Source: Hymenoscyphus infarciens (lineage: Eukaryota > Ascomycota > Leotiomycetes > Helotiales > Helotiaceae). Taken from it: a DNA stretch of 24,178 bases. Of the stretch, positions 1-8,060 are shown one piece after another (position 1 is the stretch's first letter; the number at the start of each line of letters is the position of its first letter). Below the pieces are notes generated by a model. It made no database searches, was not told the DNA's origin, and saw nothing but the letters and a program-made list of their open reading frames with translations. The translations under genes and the position numbers were made by a program. Location of the stretch: positions 1-24,178 of the forward strand of contig LLCB01000541.1 in NCBI GenBank assembly GCA_001414345.1, read 5' to 3'.

Positions 1-300
1 AAGTATTAAGTCTATAAATCTATTATTTAGTACTAAGTCTACTTCTTTAATACCTCTTTAGTAATTAGTTTAGTTACTTTCTAAGTAATAAGTCTATTTA
101 CTTAGAAAGTAATAAGTCTATTAGTCTATTATTTAGTACTAAGTATACTTATTTAATACTTCTTCTTTTATAATTTATCTATTTAGTTAGAAAGTAATAA
201 GTTTAGTTACTTTCTAAGTATTAAGTCTATTAGTTTATTACTTAGTACTAAGTATACTTATTTAATACTTTTTCTTTTATAATTTATTTATTAACTTAAA
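1..300. repeat. Tandem repeat, about 108-bp unit, three copies
   Basis: The motif TTAGTACTAAG recurs at 27, 133 and 242, spaced 106 and 109 bp apart. It is followed each time by related sequence (ACTTATTTAATACTT and TTTATAATTTAT in the second and third copies). No CpA or TpG occurs in these 300 bases, so the array is fully RIP-converted. It may be a subterminal array of an element that starts upstream of the window, but no element end is visible. Confidence 0.7.
74..112. repeat. Perfect 15-bp hairpin inside the tandem array
   Basis: TTACTTTCTAAGTAA (74-88) and TTACTTAGAAAGTAA (98-112) are exact reverse complements separated by 9 bases. The half-motif TTACTTTCTAAGTA also recurs near 216-230, so the palindrome belongs to the repeat unit. 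Confidence 0.7.
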
Positions 301-486
301 ATCTAGTTAAGAGGCTTTTAATAGCACTTTCTAAAGTATTTATATATAACTTCTTTAAAATAAGTAATAAATCCCTCTCTTAAAATAAGTAATAAATTAA
401 CCTTAAACGCTAGTATATATAGCCTATACTCTTATTATCTTATATCTCTAGCTTATATATTCTCATACCTCTAGTCTTAGCTATAT
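301..486. other. AT-rich stretch, nothing recognised
   Basis: RIP-converted sequence between the tandem array and the first dead frame. No frame, motif or repeat could be supported here. Confidence 0.5.
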
Positions 487-1455
487 TATAGATTATAATC
501 AACTATTCTACTAGCTATAGTAGTAGTTTAAAGAGTATTAAGGCAATCTTAGTAATAAAGAAGTATTATAATATTAAAATTAGACTTAAATTAATTATAG
601 AGAAGAAGAAGGATTATATACTTTATATTAATAAAGAGAGTATTTAGAATATTAAGTATACTCTATTATAATATTAGTATAATAAATAAGATAGTAAATA
701 AAGTAAATAAATACTTATAGTATTTAGAAACTCTTTCTTAACTAAATATACTTTAAGTAATATCTCTTTATATAAGTAGCTATAGTATAATCGATTCTCT
801 TTAAGATTAGAGTTATTAGTAGTCTATTATATAATAAGTAAAAAGCCTTATAAAATACGAGAGTATTTACTTATATATAGAATATAAATAGCTTAACTTT
901 AGTAGTAGGAATAATACTTAGTAGTACTATTAATATATTAAGTTCTATTCTTCTTTATAGTTTCGAAAGAGGTACTATAATTAAATTATTATTATATATT
1001 TATTTATAAATTATAAGGCTTTTAAGAGTATATATAATAGACGTTCTTCTAGGTTAGAGTTATTAGTAAGAAGTATTATTCTTTAATAGCGACTATTCTA
1101 GTAGGCTTTCTAGGCTTTAAGATATATACTATATAAAAGACGTATTAGTAGATATAATTAGAAGTATTTAAGAGTGTTTAAGAGTATTCTAGAGCCTTAG
1201 GAGGCTCTCTAGGCTATAGAAAGTATATACTAGACTACGTAGACTTAGAGAGTAGTCTAATTCTATTTATATATAATAGCGCTATTTAAGAAGATATAGA
1301 GCTAAATTATAATTATAGAGAGCTTTATAATTAATATTTAGCTAGGCGTACGTAGGTAGGAGATATATTAGTAGAGGTATAGAAGACGTTAGAGCTATAG
1401 TTATTTAAGATAACTTTAAAGCTATTTATAATTCTACGAGAAATAATTTTTAGAG
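487..1455 (+). pseudogene. Unrecognised dead reading frame, RIP-mutated, about 320 codons
   Basis: One plus-strand frame (codons starting at positions divisible by 3) reads as protein-like sequence from about 487 to 1455. It is broken only by TAA and TAG, which RIP makes from CAA, CAG or TGG. Readable pieces include SLKSIKAILVIKKYYNIKI near the start, KPYKIREYLLIYRI in the middle and RALGGSLGYRKYILDYVDLE near the end. Tyr and Ile are over-abundant, as expected when Cys, His, Val and Met codons suffer C-to-T or G-to-A change. The composition and repeat-rich setting suggest a transposon protein, but I do not recognise the family. No frameshift was noticed, and the frame ends where the less mutated stretch at 1441-1570 begins. 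Confidence 0.5.
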
Positions 1456-1570
1456 TCACGTGTAATAGGCGATAAGATCGGACTTAAGCCTAATTAGGTT
1501 TAGGGGCCAAGACTTTTAGCGTAGGACCTCTTAGCAAGGACTAGTACTTCGACTTAGGAATATAAGTAAT
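1441..1570. other. Island with reduced RIP, containing CACGTG
   Basis: GC content rises and intact CpA, TpG and CpG reappear, for example CACGTG at 1457-1462 and GGGGCCAAG near 1502. It follows the end of the dead frame at 1455 directly. It may be the 3' flank or terminal part of that element, or an unrelated single-copy remnant. No reading frame is supported. Confidence 0.45.
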
Positions 1571-1860
1571 AAAAAGTAGAGACGATAGTAATCTATTAAT
1601 AATAATTAAAAGTAAGTGAATTTATAGTTTAGTTATATTTAAATATATATATAAAAAGAGAGTAAAATTCAACTTATATATACTAAGACCTAGAGAGCGA
1701 ATATTTCGCTTAATAAATAGAAACTATTCGTAATATATTCATTTATTACTCGAATAATCGCTCGAATACTATAAATTTATTTAATATTTATAATAAATAA
1801 TTAATATTTTATTCATCTATTCGTTATATAGACCTATTAGTAGTAAGATCTAATAAGAGA
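1571..1860. other. AT-rich stretch, nothing recognised
   Basis: RIP-like sequence with many TAT/ATA runs. The stretch around 1690-1780 keeps several CG dinucleotides (CGAATATTTCG, CTCGAATAATCG), but no coding or structural feature could be supported. Confidence 0.4.
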
Positions 1861-2250
1861 GATTTGTATATAGAGAGTCTAGAATCGTCTTATCTAGAAC
1901 AGTATTATCTCAGGTTTTATATAACACTACCTCGGCACATCTGAAGGCTCTTTAAGAGGTGTTAGAAGATATTCTTATCACTTCAACAGTAGTAAGCAAT
2001 AGGATTCACTTGAACGAGTGGTATAGCTATCGTCTTAAACCTTAATAGAGAATATTCTTATTCTAGTCGTTTTAAGCCTCTAATAACATTTTATTATATA
2101 TTACTAATAGATAGTCAAAAGCTTTTAGATATAAGCGCTATAGTTTTTTAATACAAGGTTACTACTACTGCGCTAAAATCTGAAATAGTCCTCGTAGCTT
2201 ATATAGAGCTAACTATAAAGATTTTATAGTAACCTCGAACCGAGGTTATA
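1861..2250. other. Low-RIP island of unknown identity
   Basis: CpA and TpG are frequent here (for example CACATCTGAAGG near 1936 and TTCACTTGAACGAG near 2006), unlike both flanks. Short protein-like stretches can be read on either strand, for example SYHFNSSKQ on plus, but none is long enough to call a gene. It is probably low-copy DNA or an older element fragment that escaped RIP. Confidence 0.45.
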
Positions 2251-2467
2251 AGTATTAGTCTTATTAAGATAATAGCTATTTAGAAATAATATAATAATAA
2301 GTAAATAATAGTAAATAAATACTAGTAAATAAATAATAGTAAGAAGATAAAAGTAGATATAGTTAGTATAATATATTATAAACTTAAGCTAAGATTATAA
2401 GTATTAGTTTTATTATATATTTCTTCTAAGATAAATATTATTAAAATAATAGTTATTTAAGAATTAC
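2242..2467. repeat. Direct repeat pair around TTATAAGTATTAGT
   Basis: The segment beginning GGTTATAAGTATTAGTCTTATTA (2242-2290) recurs as GATTATAAGTATTAGTTTTATTA (2391-2467). The two differ by transitions and by an extra piece of roughly 28 bases in the second copy. The first copy lies at the edge of the low-RIP island and the second in fully RIPed DNA. Confidence 0.5.
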
Positions 2468-2580
2468 TTAATTTTTACTAATAGTAAATAAGTCTAATTA
2501 ATTATAAATAAAAATAAAAAATAGTAAATAAATAATAGTAAATAACTAATAATAAATAAATAATAGTAAATATAGCTTAA
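2280..2580. repeat. Low-complexity AATAGTAAATAA-type repeat
   Basis: Irregular repetition of AATAGTAAATAA and close variants, mainly at 2284-2345 and 2500-2575, around the second direct-repeat copy. Probably the RIPed form of a CAA/CAG-like or AATAG-type simple repeat. Confidence 0.55.
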
Positions 2581-2584
2581 TAGA

Positions 2585-3075
2585 GTATATACTAATTATT
2601 ATAGTCTTTGCTACTCTAGTATCTTTCTCTATCTTTTATTTATATAAAATAAAAGAACTAAATAACTAATTTAAGAGTAAAAAAGATAAAAGCTTCTAGA
2701 GTCTCTAAGAACTTTTAATTTTATTTAGTTGTAAAAGAGTAAGTTAAGAATAGTATTATAGACTCTACTTAAAAACTAATATAACTTCTACTATATAATA
2801 CTTTAGATAATTCTAGTAAGTATAAATTATTCTAATTTAATTAAATACTAATAATCTAGATAGTATTCTCTTTTATATTCTTAAGCTAGATATACTCTAC
2901 TAACTCTATAGCTCTACTAAAAGAGTTATAAAAATTATATATAAAAAACCAGCTATATTAAGCTTATTACTATAATAATATAGGCTATATAAAGCTTATA
3001 GAGCTAGTATAGATCTACTTAGAGATAGACTTCTTTTTTTAATAGCTCTTATATTAAAGAAGTTATAGTTATAGT
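2585..3075 (-). pseudogene. Unrecognised dead reading frame on the minus strand, about 165 codons
   Basis: Reading the minus strand from about 3075 down to 2585, one frame stays protein-like with only TAA/TAG interruptions. Pieces include NFFNIRAIKKRSLSLSRSI, NKLNIAGFLYIIFITLLVEL and RLLSFLLLN-like leucine-rich text. The family was not recognised. Arms of the inverted repeats at 3027-3328 overlap its upstream end, so it may be the body of a small DNA element. This could also be a chance low-complexity frame; confidence is limited. Confidence 0.3.
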
Positions 3076-3251
3076 TAGTAAGTTTTAAAAAAGAAGTTAA
3101 GATAAAGTTAAGAAAAAGTAGTTATATCTACTTTAGTTTAAGACTTATAATTATATAGGCTATATAGAAAGTCTAGAGTAGAGTAAGGAATTCTTAGATA
3201 TAAAGTTCTTTTCTTAATAGCTTCTATAATTATAGCTATTAAAAGAAGTCT
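3027..3251. repeat. Inverted repeat pair (about 18-21 bp arms)
   Basis: AGACTTCTTTTTTTAATAGCT at 3027-3047 is mirrored by AGCTATTAAAAGAAGTCT at 3234-3251; the arms are reverse complements except for three extra T in the first. The spacing of about 190 bp is compatible with a MITE-like element or a folded repeat. Confidence 0.5.
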
Positions 3252-3328
3252 AATATAGCTAGTCTTATATAGTTATATCTTTAGTTTTTTTATATAAAAA
3301 TTACTAAATATAGCTATTAAGAAAAGGA
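3206..3328. repeat. Inverted repeat pair (17 bp arms, one transition)
   Basis: TTCTTTTCTTAATAGCT at 3206-3222 and AGCTATTAAGAAAAGGA at 3312-3328 are reverse complements with a single T/C difference. They overlap the previous inverted pair, so two palindromic structures are interleaved. Confidence 0.55.
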
Positions 3329-3367
3329 TTTTATATTTAAATAGCTTTTATTCTTCTATATAAAGAA

Positions 3368-3605
3368 AGAAACGACGAGGCTCTGGTCTCGTTTCAAAGC
3401 TAAATAGAAACGGATGTAGAAAGTTATAGACAAGTGTAGTAAAGAGATAACTTAGATTATTTAAAAAGATAAAGAGATAATTAGATACTTATATAGTTCT
3501 TTTAACATCTTAGCTCTTTTCTAGATCTTATAGTAGTTCTTTAAGCATTTAGTATCTATTAGAAATAACTTGCTTTCGAACTTTCCGAGTTCCGAGGTTC
3601 GTGAT
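3368..3605. other. Mixed segment with two short low-RIP patches
   Basis: A CpG-containing patch at 3368-3420 has a small hairpin-like sequence (GAAACGACGAG / CTCGTTTC). 3421-3565 is AT-rich with nothing recognised. 3566-3605 (CTTTCGAACTTTCCGAGTTC and onward) is little mutated and forms the left flank of the LTR element, ending in the target duplication GTGAT. Confidence 0.45.
3601..3605. repeat. Target-site duplication GTGAT (left)
   Basis: GTGAT directly before the left LTR is repeated exactly as GTGAT at 5342-5346 directly after the right LTR. A 5-bp duplication is what LTR-element integrases typically leave. Confidence 0.85.
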
Positions 3606-3779
3606 TATTACGGGAAGGACACGTGACCACACTAGTGGACCTGTATATATTCCGAGTGCTTCGTACTCTCCTCTTCTCTCTTTAGACGTTTATTACTATA
3701 CTATATAAGAGATTACTTTCACGTATTTTATTAGGCTTAGCTATAAGCTTCTAATCTATAATCTATCTCTTATACTATA
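3606..3779. repeat. Left LTR of the short element
   Basis: It aligns end to end with 5162-5341. Its outer part (to about 3665) keeps CACGTGACC, ACTAGTGG and TTCCGAG, while its inner part (about 3729-3779) is RIPed: where the right copy has CATCGGGCC and GATCTGTGATCTG, this one has TATTAGGCT and AATCTATAATCTA. The differences from the right copy are transitions, apart from a 6-bp TCTAAG segment that only the right copy has. Confidence 0.85.
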
Positions 3780-3928
3780 TAGTAGTAATACTCTAAAATC
3801 TAGTAACCTTTCTATATCGACCTTACTTACTAAAACCACTTCTATATCGTCCTCTCTCTCTTTTATCTATTCTCTTAAAAATCGCCTTTCTTCTACTAAA
3901 CTATATTATAACTAATACCTCTCTTCTT

Positions 3929-3946
3929 CTCTCTCTCTCTCTCTCT
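3929..3946. repeat. (CT)9 microsatellite
   Basis: An uninterrupted CT run inside a pyrimidine-rich tract (about 3918-3948) of the short LTR element. Confidence 0.9.
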
Positions 3947-4077
3947 TATCTACTTCCTAATCTTATAATTTAAATACTTAATTAGAATCTAGCTATTAGT
4001 ATATATACTATCTATTAATAAGTATAACTATCTCCTAAATCTCTAATAAGTTAGTAAGAAAGATAAAGAATACCTCT

Positions 4078-4560
4078 CTTCTCTCTTTAATCTTTTAATA
4101 AACTCTCTTTAATCTCTTAAGTAACCTCTCTTTAATCTTTTAAGTAACCTCTCTTTAATTTCTTAATATATATATACTCTTAACTTATATATACTCTTTA
4201 ATCTTTTAAGTAAACCCTTTTTAATCTCTTAAATAACCTTTTTTTAATCTTTTAAGTAACCTCTCTTTAATCTCTTAATATATATATACTCTTAACTTAT
4301 ATATACTCTTTAATCTTTTAAGTAACCTCTCTTTAATCTCTTAATATATATATACTCTTAACTTATATATACTCTTTAATCTTTTAAGTATATCTTCTTT
4401 AATCTCTTAATATATATATACTTAACTTATATATACTCTTTAATCTTTTAAGTAAACCCTTTTTAATCTCTTAAGTAACCTCTCTTTAATCTCTTAATAT
4501 ATATACTCTCTTCAATCTTTTAAGTAAATCCTCTTTAATCTTTTAAGTCTTAAGTCTTTA
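4078..4560. repeat. Minisatellite of two alternating units
   Basis: About 480 bp built from a short unit near CTCTTTAATCTTTTAAGTAA (about 20 bp) alternating with a longer unit carrying CTTAATATATATATACTC, TTAACTTATATATA and CTCTTTAATC. The combined higher-order unit recurs at roughly 55-80 bp spacing, from about 4150, 4270, 4335, 4400 and 4480. Copies differ mainly by C/T changes and small deletions. Confidence 0.8.
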
Positions 4561-4903
4561 ATCTTCTATCTAAGTTCTTAATTCTCTTTCTAGCTCTATC
4601 TACTTATACCTTTACTCTAATATTAACCTCTAAGACTTAGTTTTATCTCCTCTCCTCTTCTCTTTTAATATTCTATATATTACTATAATAATAGCTATCT
4701 TAATAACCTTACTATCTACTCTTTAATAACTTTATATATCTACTAACTATATATCTATATCTTACTAAATTCTTACTTCTTATATTAATATACCCTTCTA
4801 AGACGTAGTATAAGCTAGGAACATATACTAGTGTTATATATAGTTTAAAGTACTCTTAAGTATCTTAAAAGAAAGAAAGGAAAAGAATACTATTATATAT
4901 AAT

Positions 4904-5077
4904 ACTAGCTAGAGTATATAACCTCTAAAGCTAGCTATAACTTAAAAGGAACTTACTTATAGCTAGAAGTTAGATAATATTATAACTTAATAAGATATAG
5001 CTATATAGATACTAGCTAAGGTATATAACCTCTAAAGCTAGCTATAACTTAGAGAAAGCTTACTTAAGAACTAGAAG
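4904..5077. repeat. Direct repeat pair, about 107 bp apart
   Basis: ACTAGCTAGAGTATATAACC (from 4904) recurs as ACTAGCTAAGGTATATAACC (from 5011). Both are followed by TCTAAAGCTAGCTATAACTT and later by an ACTAGAAG/GCTAGAAG end. Copies are about 65 bp each. Confidence 0.7.
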
Positions 5078-5161
5078 ACGAGTTATAACCTTATTTATTT
5101 CTTTCTTTTCTTTCTTTTACCTTTTTAGGTCTTTAAAGCTAACCTTTCTTTTAGACAGGCA

Positions 5162-5341
5162 TATTATAAGAAGAACATATAACTATACTAGTAGACCTAT
5201 ATATATTCTAAGTCTAAGTGCTTTATATTCTCCTCTTCTCTCTTTAGACGTTTATTACTATACTATATAAGAGATTACTTTCACGTATTTCATCGGGCCT
5301 AGCTATAAGCTTCTGATCTGTGATCTGTCTCTTATGCTATA
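5162..5341. repeat. Right LTR of the short element
   Basis: Mirror image of the left copy in mutation pattern. The inner part (5162-5230) is RIPed (ACATATAACTATACTAGTAG against ACACGTGACCACACTAGTGG on the left), and the outer part (about 5285-5341) keeps CATCGGGCC and CTGATCTGTGATCTG. It is followed directly by the target duplication GTGAT. Confidence 0.85.
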
Positions 5342-5346
5342 GTGAT
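5342..5346. repeat. Target-site duplication GTGAT (right)
   Basis: Exact copy of 3601-3605, directly after the right LTR. Confidence 0.85.
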
Positions 5347-5364
5347 ATAGGTAAAACCTGTTAG

Positions 5365-5512
5365 TTGTTCTAGCTTTCTGCGATAATTCAAGTATATACT
5401 TATTCTAAAGACATGGAATATTTTGAAATTAGCCTAGATATTTAGAACAACTCACTTCAATTGTTCTAAACTTTCTAGATTCTAATTATTTTTTCCTATA
5501 TAGTTAGAACAA
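5365..5512. repeat. Four copies of the 8-bp motif TTGTTCTA / TAGAACAA
   Basis: TTGTTCTA occurs at 5365-5372 and 5461-5468, and its complement TAGAACAA at 5443-5450 and 5505-5512. The two forward copies share a longer context (GTTGTTCTAGCTTTCT and ATTGTTCTAAACTTTCT). Alternating orientation within 150 bp of little-mutated DNA suggests a stem-forming or protein-binding cluster, or decayed element ends. Function not known. Confidence 0.5.
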
Positions 5513-5586
5513 CCTTTTGCTATCTATTACGAGAGACATTTCTTTCGAGGAAGAGTAATAAGAGAGTCGAATAACGAAATTAGGAA

Positions 5587-5931
5587 CTAGATTTTAATCT
5601 CCAAAGCATACCCCTTGGAAATGCTGAAATCAAAACTTATGCTATTTAGCTTAGTAAGAAAATAAAAAGAATTCATATTTAAACTACCTAATTTTCGCAA
5701 GTAATAACCGATAAATTCCCAAAAGGCTACTATGCTTGTCAATCCATCGAGCTCTCGTTTGAAATAAAACACATAAGTATCTAAAAAGTTCTTTGCGCTT
5801 TTAGCTATATTCAGCTTCTCTCTTAAAGTAGACCCAGAGTCTACACCACCTGCTATCACAACGTTATAAGACTTAATAACTTCGGAATATAAACTAAATA
5901 TCATATCTCCAACTTCACATATAGCCTTCAC
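5587..5931 (-). CDS. Unrecognised reading frame in a low-RIP island
   Basis: A minus-strand frame of 114 codons from a GTG at 5931, or 105 from the first ATG at 5902-5904. The same frame stays open upstream to about 6113 without any ATG (reading for example KAGKAKTLLILVFSRTRKYS), so the visible part is probably the 3' portion of a longer gene or exon. TTCTCTCCTTTCTTAATAG, read on the minus strand just above the open stretch, resembles an intron end. Codon use is normal with CpA and TpG intact, unlike the surroundings. The protein text (CEVGDMIFSLYSEVIKSYNV, AGGVDSGSTLREKLNIAKS) has no motif I recognise. It could be a degenerate single-copy gene fragment trapped between two retroelements. Confidence 0.35.
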   Translation of the reverse strand: MKAICEVGDMIFSLYSEVIKSYNVVIAGGVDSGSTLREKLNIAKSAKNFLDTYVFYFKRELDGLTSIVAFWEFIGYYLRKLGSLNMNSFYFLTKLNSISFDFSISKGYALEIKI

Positions 5932-6187
5932 GAGCTTAACGCCTTCACTAGTATGATTCTTTGAGTATGATCTAAGCGTAGATGATGTTTCAGTAGTAAA
6001 AGAGTACTTTCTAGTTCTTGAAAAGACTAGAATAAGCAGTGTTTTAGCTTTCCCCGCCTTAGTCAGCCTAGCACTCCGGAGAGGATAGGCTACCTCTCTC
6101 TATTAAGAAAGGAGAGAATAAGCTAATTTCACTTATAGGCTAGGCTAAATTAGGTAGAAGAGATACTAAATTTGAATAGAAGAGGTA

Positions 6188-6192
6188 AGAAA
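6188..6192. repeat. Target-site duplication of the Copia element (left), AGAAA
   Basis: AGAAA before the 5' LTR pairs with AGGAA at 13926-13930 after the 3' LTR; the single difference is a G-to-A transition of the kind RIP produces. Confidence 0.65.
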
Positions 6193-6345
6193 TATTAAAT
6201 ATCATAGTATATACTCTCTATAATATACTATGATATTATCTCTCTAGCCTTCTAGATTATATATCTATATAAGAAGAGAAGTATCTCTCTAAGAGAGACT
6301 TCTTAAGTAATATAATATAGGTTCTACTTACTATATTAGTTAATA
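6193..6345 (+). repeat. 5' LTR of the Copia element
   Basis: 153 bp, the same length as the 3' copy at 13773-13925. Starts TATTAAATATCATAG and ends ATTAGTTAATA. It contains a perfect 15-bp inverted repeat near its start. In this context it would carry the element's promoter. Confidence 0.9.
6198..6237. repeat. Perfect 15-bp inverted repeat in the 5' LTR
   Basis: AATATCATAGTATAT (6198-6212) and ATATACTATGATATT (6223-6237) are exact reverse complements with a 10-base loop. The 3' LTR carries the same first arm, but its second arm has four transitions (ATACGTTATAATATT), so the hairpin is weakened there. Confidence 0.8.
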
Positions 6346-6359
6346 GATTATAAGCCTAG
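6346..6359 (+). promoter_or_regulatory. Primer-binding site, initiator-Met tRNA anticodon-loop type
   Basis: GATTATAAGCCTAG directly follows the 5' LTR. Allowing RIP transitions it matches GGTTATGAGCCC, the complement of the anticodon stem-loop of fungal initiator-Met tRNA (CTCATAA loop). Copia of Drosophila and several fungal relatives use such an internal half-tRNA primer. The match is by eye. Confidence 0.6.
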
Positions 6360-7200
6360 AATTCTATACTAACTTCTAAAGATAAGCTAAGTCCTTAATA
6401 AGCTAAGAAGTAGAACTTACTAACGCTTTATAGTATATATATTATAAAGATACTAAGAAAATAATTCTAAGTAGCTCTAACCTTATACTATAATAAAGAA
6501 AGATAGTATAGGTTCTAAATATAAAGATTCTACTAAAATAAAAATATAGAGATAAGATTAAGATATCTAAGTATACTCTAGACTCTAAAACCTTATACTT
6601 AACGTCTTTAAAAAAATTTAGTAATATTACTTCTTAATATACTAATCTCTTACTTTATTACTAAAAAGTCTCTTTACTAGACTACTTGAATCTAATTTCA
6701 ATTTACTAATATAAGATAATATTCTTCTTTATCTTAAAAGATAATAAGTAAGACCTTACCTTTAGTATTATATACCCTTCTTAAACTTTTCTATAAGAAC
6801 TATTTACTAACTTTCTCTTACTCTTTTTCTAAGAAAGCTTTTCTAAAGGTATTAATAATATATCTATTTACCTATTCTATATAGAGATCGACTATCCTTA
6901 TACTCTATATACTCTATAAGAGTAACCTTCTAACGTCTTTAAAGACTTAGATAACTCTAATCCTAACTACCTAGACTCTAATTAAAGTAATATAGAAGAA
7001 GAAATCCTTAAAGTTACTACTTCTTCTCTATCTCTAAACTAAGACTTTAAACTCTTTAATCTTTAAGTAAGAACCTATAAAGAGAGACCTAAAAGAACTT
7101 ATAATAGTTTAAACACTCTCTCTAATACCTCTATACTAAAGCTAAAAAGAAGATATCTATCTCTAAGAGATTCTTAGACGTCTCTATTACTATATACGTC
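6360..7200 (+). other. Copia leader and start of gag, not resolved
   Basis: AT-rich, fully RIPed sequence between the primer site and the readable gag text. No start codon can be fixed, since ATG would have become ATA. Short protein-like runs occur, but I could not follow one frame with confidence. Confidence 0.5.
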
Positions 7201-8060
7201 TTAGAACTTAGGTCTAATAACTAATAAGAGTTTAAGTATAGAGTAGAAGAAAAGATTATTATTAACGTCTATAATAATTATTATATAAATATTACCTCTA
7301 TCGAGGCTAAGCTAGGCTCTAAAACCCTAGCTTAATTTATAAGAAGAATAGCTAAATACTAGTAAAGGATAATATAGGCTATAACTGTTATACGTATATA
7401 CCTAGACTCTACTACGCTAATAGAGATTAAATACTATATAACTCTTAAGAAGCTAATAAATAGGTAAAAGAACTATACTAATCTTAGAGTATAAGTATAC
7501 TTATTAATCTTACTCTTTAATTCTAGTGTCTTAAACTTAGGAGTTATAAATTAATTAGAGAATATACTACTACCTTCCTCGACCTTAATACTAACTTAGT
7601 CTAAATCTCTAAAGACGTTAAAAGGACTAATCTAGATATAGTCTTAAAATTTATAGACGGTCTTAACTCTTTATATATTAATTATATAGTAGATTTCTAA
7701 AGAAACCGAGCCTTTATTATAGCTTATAACGTAGACGCTAAGAATAACCTTATTTAAGTAGTCTTCTTTACTAAACTTATTAATACTACTATTATTAAAG
7801 AGAAGCGTATAACTTAAGAAAACGACTAATATATAGTAATAATAGTAATAGTAGTAATAGCAACGGCTCTATTACTATAACTCGCTCTACTAGCTTACTA
7901 GCGTATTATTAATTACTATAACTTTTATAATAAAAATAAATATCTAGAAATAAACTATTATATTAAATATTCTAAAAAGCGTCTAGTATAATAGTTAAGC
8001 TTTAAGAGTAAGATAACTAAACTTAAAGAAAAAGATAAAGATAAGAGAGAGCGAAAACCT
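7201..8060 (+). pseudogene. Copia gag relic with converted zinc knuckle
   Basis: Protein-like text includes ITSIEAKLGSKTLA near 7295 and ends in a CX2CX4HX4C zinc-knuckle skeleton at 7917-7958. There all three Cys and the His are now TAT (Tyr), at exactly the right spacing (7917, 7926, 7941, 7956). TGT-to-TAT and CAT-to-TAT are the changes RIP makes. The frame has codon starts divisible by 3. A run of TAG/TAA/AGT-type triplets at 7834-7863 precedes it, reading as a Ser/Asn-rich or Gln-rich linker depending on frame. The role was nucleocapsid formation and RNA binding. Confidence 0.75.

Larger units (their letters stand above)
3780..5161. other. Internal region of the short LTR element
   Basis: No protein-coding relic was found. 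Contents in order: AT-rich and pyrimidine-rich sequence, a CT microsatellite (3929-3946), the 4078-4560 minisatellite, a mixed stretch, then a direct repeat pair near 4904-5077. Plus-strand text is rich in C and T and poor in G, so the strand asymmetry is strong across the interior. Confidence 0.6.
3606..5341. mobile_element. Complete short non-autonomous LTR retroelement (TRIM-like)
   Basis: Two LTRs of 174 and 180 bp (3606-3779 and 5162-5341) flank 1382 bp of internal sequence, and the whole is bracketed by a perfect 5-bp duplication. The LTRs begin TATTA and end CTATA, the RIPed forms of TG...CA ends. No gag or pol similarity was seen inside: the interior holds a CT microsatellite, a long minisatellite and a direct repeat. 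At 1736 bp it is far shorter than an autonomous element, so it would have needed enzymes from another. Orientation is uncertain: TAGTAGTAATACTC right after the left LTR could be a RIPed TGG-type primer site on plus, but no clear polypurine tract precedes the right LTR. Confidence 0.8.

Noticed and set aside
4078..4560. CRISPR-like array
   Set aside because: Units are contiguous and degenerate without unique spacers, and the genome is fungal.
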